Assembly: GCA_019683625.1 (NCBI GenBank)
Contig: JADGHY010000014.1
Coordinates: forward strand, 1 to 17,486
Source: Thermoflavifilum sp.
Lineage (GTDB): Bacteria; Bacteroidota; Bacteroidia; Chitinophagales; Chitinophagaceae
DNA length: 17,486 nt
Reading direction: 5' to 3'
Part shown: positions 14,729 through 17,486 of the stretch, piece by piece
How the letters are laid out: each line of letters begins with the position of its first letter
How positions within the stretch are numbered: the first letter of the stretch is position 1
Translations under genes and position numbers: made by a program
The notes under the pieces: model-generated
The model's database searches: none
Seen by the model: the letters and a program-made list of their open reading frames with translations, nothing else
What the model was told of the DNA's origin: nothing

Positions 14729-16045
14729 CTATTTCTCAGCCAGAGGAAGCCTGATAGAATTGTGCACTTGTACAGGCTGAAAATGCCATTCAAACACGTG
14801 CCAGGGATCAACAAAATGATAATGAATTTGCATACCCGAACTGCGGCAAATTTCCCGGACAATCGACAAGCCTAACCCACTGCCTTGCCCAGGATGGCTA
14901 CGCGTACGATACCGGTTAAATAAATCATCTTCCAGCGGTTGGGCAATTCCCGTGTTTTGGATGCGCAATTGTGCAGATTCCAGCCAAATCCCAATAGCCC
15001 CACCTTCCACATTGTGCCGCACAGCATTAGATAATAAATTTCCGATCAACACATCCGCCAGAAAAGGATGCATCCGCACCACAGGATAAGCATTCACTTC
15101 ATAACGCAAGTGCAACCCACGAGCTTCTATTAGAGGCTCGATGAGCGAGATATTCTTTTGTACAAGCTCTTGTACTTCCACGTCTGCTATTTCTTCAAAC
15201 TGGCGATGTTCAATGCGGGTAAGCAAAAGCAAGCTTCTGCTGATGCGGGACAATCGGCGAATAGCTTCATGAATATGTTGCAACTGTTCGGCATGTGCTG
15301 CGTTGAGGTATTTGTCTTGTAACAAACAATCTATCTGTGATTGAATGATAGACAAAGGTGTCTGCATCTCGTGAGCCATATTCTCCGTAAACTCTTTTTC
15401 ATGCTGATAGGTGGTAACAATATGCTTGGTGAGCAGATTTAAGGTTTGATTCAGCTCGCCAAACTCTTGAATAGGAAGTTTTTCAGGTAATTGAAGAGCA
15501 GTCTGCTGGTTAAGCTGAAATACTTTTAACTGTTGCAAGGCCTGATAAAAGGGTTGCCATAGCTTCCCAGATTGTATTCGGCTAAGCATAATCCAGCCAA
15601 TGAGTAATAAAGCCCACAACATGCCTATGGTAAGGATAATGCTTTGTATCAAATCTTCACTGTCAATTAACGACATGCGGATGAGTATCTGATAATAATG
15701 ATTGTCCGAAGCAATGATGCCCGATAACACCCGATAGGGTGTTTGTTCCTGATTTACAGGATTACGTGCATAAATTGTATAGAATTTATCCGGTGGAACC
15801 TGTTCCGGACGCAGGACTGGCTTGACGACTAAATTGGTTTGCCAAGTGGATGATTGTGCAACAGAAAAATCAAACTGATGTTGCTGTATCTGCTCTGTTA
15901 TTAATTGTTTTTCATGCAAAAGCCACTCGTCAGCATCCTGGATGAACAGGTAATGAATCAATACATAACATAGGGGTACGGCAATCAGCATCATGATGCT
16001 GGCATAAATCACATAGGTGCGCGTGGAACGAGTGAGCAAACGCAT
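14729..16045 (-). CDS. Sensor histidine kinase
   Basis: 438 residues, membrane-bound. TM1 is about 11-35, then a periplasmic sensor segment of about 100 residues (36-132) with no recognised fold, then TM2 about 134-155 (IILTIGMLWALLLIGWIML). A linker follows in which a HAMP domain is not clear. The HisKA box is AHEMQTPLSIIQSQ with phospho-acceptor H225; Gln228 stands where Arg or Lys is usual in HE[LM][RK]TPL. The ATPase part has an N box with LLSNAVRH (337-344) and a G box GQGSGLGLSIVREI (386-399). The stimulus is unknown. The gene starts 3 bases after the response regulator stop, so the two are translationally coupled partners and downstream of pnuC. Confidence 0.95.
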   Translation of the reverse strand: MRLLTRSTRTYVIYASIMMLIAVPLCYVLIHYLFIQDADEWLLHEKQLITEQIQQHQFDFSVAQSSTWQTNLVVKPVLRPEQVPPDKFYTIYARNPVNQEQTPYRVLSGIIASDNHYYQILIRMSLIDSEDLIQSIILTIGMLWALLLIGWIMLSRIQSGKLWQPFYQALQQLKVFQLNQQTALQLPEKLPIQEFGELNQTLNLLTKHIVTTYQHEKEFTENMAHEMQTPLSIIQSQIDCLLQDKYLNAAHAEQLQHIHEAIRRLSRISRSLLLLTRIEHRQFEEIADVEVQELVQKNISLIEPLIEARGLHLRYEVNAYPVVRMHPFLADVLIGNLLSNAVRHNVEGGAIGIWLESAQLRIQNTGIAQPLEDDLFNRYRTRSHPGQGSGLGLSIVREICRSSGMQIHYHFVDPWHVFEWHFQPVQVHNSIRLPLAEK

Positions 16046-16048
16046 GCA

Positions 16049-16723
16049 TCAACAAATAAAACGATATCCTATGCCATAGACAGATTTAATGCAATCCGTA
16101 CAACCTTTCTCAGCAAGTTTTTTCTTTAGGTTTTTGACATGTGCATACACGAGATCATAATCATCAAACCAATCCTGATGCTCCTGGCAAAGATGTTCGG
16201 CCAGTGCTTGTCTGGTAATCACCCGATTTTTGTTGGCCAGGAAAAATAACAACAAATCATATTCTTTTCGGGTAAGGTTCACGGCATACCCGTTCACACA
16301 CACTTCCCTCCGTTCCAGGTTCACATAAATATCCCCTGCCTGGAGATTATTCATGCCCTGAAATTGTTTTCTGCGGATAATGGCATACAGGCGCGCAGCC
16401 AGTTCGGCCATGTGAAAAGGTTTTGCCAGATAATCATCTGCACCTAACTTCAAACCCAATATGCGATCATCAACATCGCCACGTGCCGAAACCACAATCA
16501 CACCTTCTTGTTTCTTATCTTCTTTCAGGATTTTCAGCAGAGTCAATCCATCACCATCCGGCAACATAATATCGAGCACAATAGCATCATAGTCAACCTC
16601 ATCCAGCAAATGCAGCGCCTGGCGAAAATCCCCTGCCGACGCGCATTGAAAGCCAGCAGCCTGCAAATATTGGATCATGCTTTGCTGCAAAGCTTTCTCA
16701 TCTTCAACAATAAGTATTTTCAT
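16049..16723 (-). CDS. OmpR/PhoB-family response regulator
   Basis: 224 residues. Receiver domain (1-115): acidic pocket E7-D8, phospho-acceptor D51 in VLDIMLPDGDG, switch Ser79 in VVSARG, and K101 in YLAKPF. C-terminal winged helix (about 125-224): VNLTRKEYDLLLFFLANKNRVITR with the recognition and wing segments DYDLVYAHVKNLKKKL and SVYGIGYRF. It should bind DNA direct repeats when phosphorylated by the adjacent kinase. Targets are unknown; pnuC, 24 bases upstream in the same unit, and its promoter are obvious candidates (inference). No promoter of its own was seen. Confidence 0.96.
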   Translation of the reverse strand: MKILIVEDEKALQQSMIQYLQAAGFQCASAGDFRQALHLLDEVDYDAIVLDIMLPDGDGLTLLKILKEDKKQEGVIVVSARGDVDDRILGLKLGADDYLAKPFHMAELAARLYAIIRRKQFQGMNNLQAGDIYVNLERREVCVNGYAVNLTRKEYDLLLFFLANKNRVITRQALAEHLCQEHQDWFDDYDLVYAHVKNLKKKLAEKGCTDCIKSVYGIGYRFIC

Positions 16724-16747
16724 GGCTTCTGCAATTAGGCCTGACAG

Positions 16748-17410
16748 CTAAGTTCGTTCTGCATGCTGAAGAAACTCTGAAACCGGTACCTGCTGATGAT
16801 ACATTTTTTTCCAGGCCAGAAAACCCAACCAGGCAATGATCACGTAAAAGATATTCAATCCGCAGAATAAATATAACTTTTTAATGTAAAACATGGGAAT
16901 ATCCACGGCATCTGCTATCAGCAAGGCAAGCCAGTTTTCAATCTTCCTCCTGGCCAGAAGCCACATGCCGGTGGCAGCCATGGCCGAGGAAAAAGAATCG
17001 AGTCCGGGAACATTGTTGATGCGATAATGTTTTAACCAGAAATATAGTCCTGCCCACAACAACACAAAAAGCAGAAAAGCGTATGCGTATTCCTTTCCGG
17101 AAGCCCAGCTTATGGGCTGCTGCGGCTTCTGATCAGCACCTTTTCTCGACCACACATACCAGCCATAAATACTCATGACCAAATAATACATGTTTAAGGC
17201 CGCATCCGGATAAAGCTTATTTTCTTCCTCAACAAACAAGGAAATACTAAACAATATGCTCACAATCCCTGTAGGATAGACCCATATACTATTTTTTCTT
17301 GCACATAATACGCTGATGACAGCAAAAATTACTGCAACCCATTCCTGCCAGGATAACTGTTGCCAGATATGGATCAAAAACCTCTCTATTTGCAAAGCCT
17401 GGATGTCCAT
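16748..17410 (-). CDS. pnuC: PnuC-family vitamin transporter (nicotinamide riboside-type)
   Basis: 220 residues from the ATG at 17410; an in-frame TTG at 17425 is possible but overlaps the -7 box. About seven membrane segments, with PnuC-type blocks: WVYPTGIVSILFSISLFVEEENKLYPDAALNMYYLVMSIYGWYVW (residues about 43-87) and a C-terminal repeat with NWLALLIADAVDIPMFYIKKLYLFCGLN. These transporters move unphosphorylated vitamins by facilitated diffusion, trapped by phosphorylation inside. Members carry nicotinamide riboside (PnuC), thiamine (PnuT) or riboflavin (PnuX). No kinase gene or thiamine-type riboswitch is next to it, so the cargo is not settled; the gene symbol names the family. It is the first gene of a unit with a two-component system, which is unusual company for a vitamin channel. 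Confidence 0.88.
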   Translation of the reverse strand: MDIQALQIERFLIHIWQQLSWQEWVAVIFAVISVLCARKNSIWVYPTGIVSILFSISLFVEEENKLYPDAALNMYYLVMSIYGWYVWSRKGADQKPQQPISWASGKEYAYAFLLFVLLWAGLYFWLKHYRINNVPGLDSFSSAMAATGMWLLARRKIENWLALLIADAVDIPMFYIKKLYLFCGLNIFYVIIAWLGFLAWKKMYHQQVPVSEFLQHAERT

Positions 17411-17422
17411 AAGTTCATGTAA

Positions 17423-17430
17423 CAAATATA
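17423..17430 (-). promoter_or_regulatory. Bacteroidota -7 box (TATATTTG) upstream of pnuC
   Basis: Exact TAnnTTTG on the minus strand, 12 bases before the pnuC ATG. A TTG at proper -33 spacing is lacking; the nearest match is CTG. The remaining 56 bases to the window edge show no riboswitch-like structure. Confidence 0.55.
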
Positions 17431-17486
17431 CCCCAACCGCATATCATTCCAGATTTGCTTTCATAGATATCTTTTAATAAAGCGGG

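Noticed and set aside
17431..17486. Possible riboswitch upstream of pnuC
   Set aside because: Only 56 bases remain before the window edge; no thiamine- or NAD-type aptamer motifs or conserved stems are visible.
1..17486. CRISPR arrays, tRNA/rRNA genes, insertion sequences, phage or defence genes
   Set aside because: No regularly spaced repeats, cloverleaf-like genes, transposase motifs or terminal inverted repeats were seen on either strand.

Overview
The window looks like chromosomal DNA of a Bacteroidota bacterium, probably close to Chitinophagaceae (inference from protein character; no database search was possible). Evidence: six intergenic regions carry an exact TAnnTTTG box, the Bacteroidota sigma -7 element, just upstream of the first gene of a unit. 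The TonB receptor has the N-terminal carboxypeptidase-regulatory-like domain typical of the phylum, and Shine-Dalgarno sites are weak or absent. Coding density is high: the longest gap between genes is about 136 bases. I saw no rRNA, tRNA, CRISPR array, insertion sequence or phage gene.

Left part, all minus strand, in order of transcription: pyrD (class 2 dihydroorotate dehydrogenase); then a tight four-gene cell-envelope operon made of an outer-membrane beta-barrel, a Tat-exported Rieske [2Fe-2S] lipoprotein, an imelysin-family (M75) lipoprotein and a di-heme DUF1111/COG3488 cytochrome; then aspS and rarA. rarA runs off the left edge.

Middle, plus strand, divergent from pyrD: a thiolase; a small histidine-rich secreted or membrane protein; and a TonB-dependent receptor with ZnuD-like motifs. 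The receptor gene ends at a strong intrinsic terminator whose T-tract runs into the promoter of atpG, the ATP synthase gamma subunit, which stands alone without other atp genes. scpB (segregation and condensation protein B) follows with its own leader.

Right part, minus strand and convergent with scpB: an operon pnuC - OmpR-type response regulator - sensor histidine kinase.

Most genes are housekeeping. The two segments worth a second look are (1) the porin/Rieske/imelysin/di-heme operon, which looks like an envelope redox system tied to iron or another metal, and (2) the His-rich protein plus ZnuD-like receptor, a likely metal-acquisition pair. Parts of (1) are known as a conserved imelysin/di-heme neighbourhood; the added Tat-lipoprotein Rieske and dedicated barrel are the less-described part. 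I did not find a clearly unprecedented defence or mobile system.
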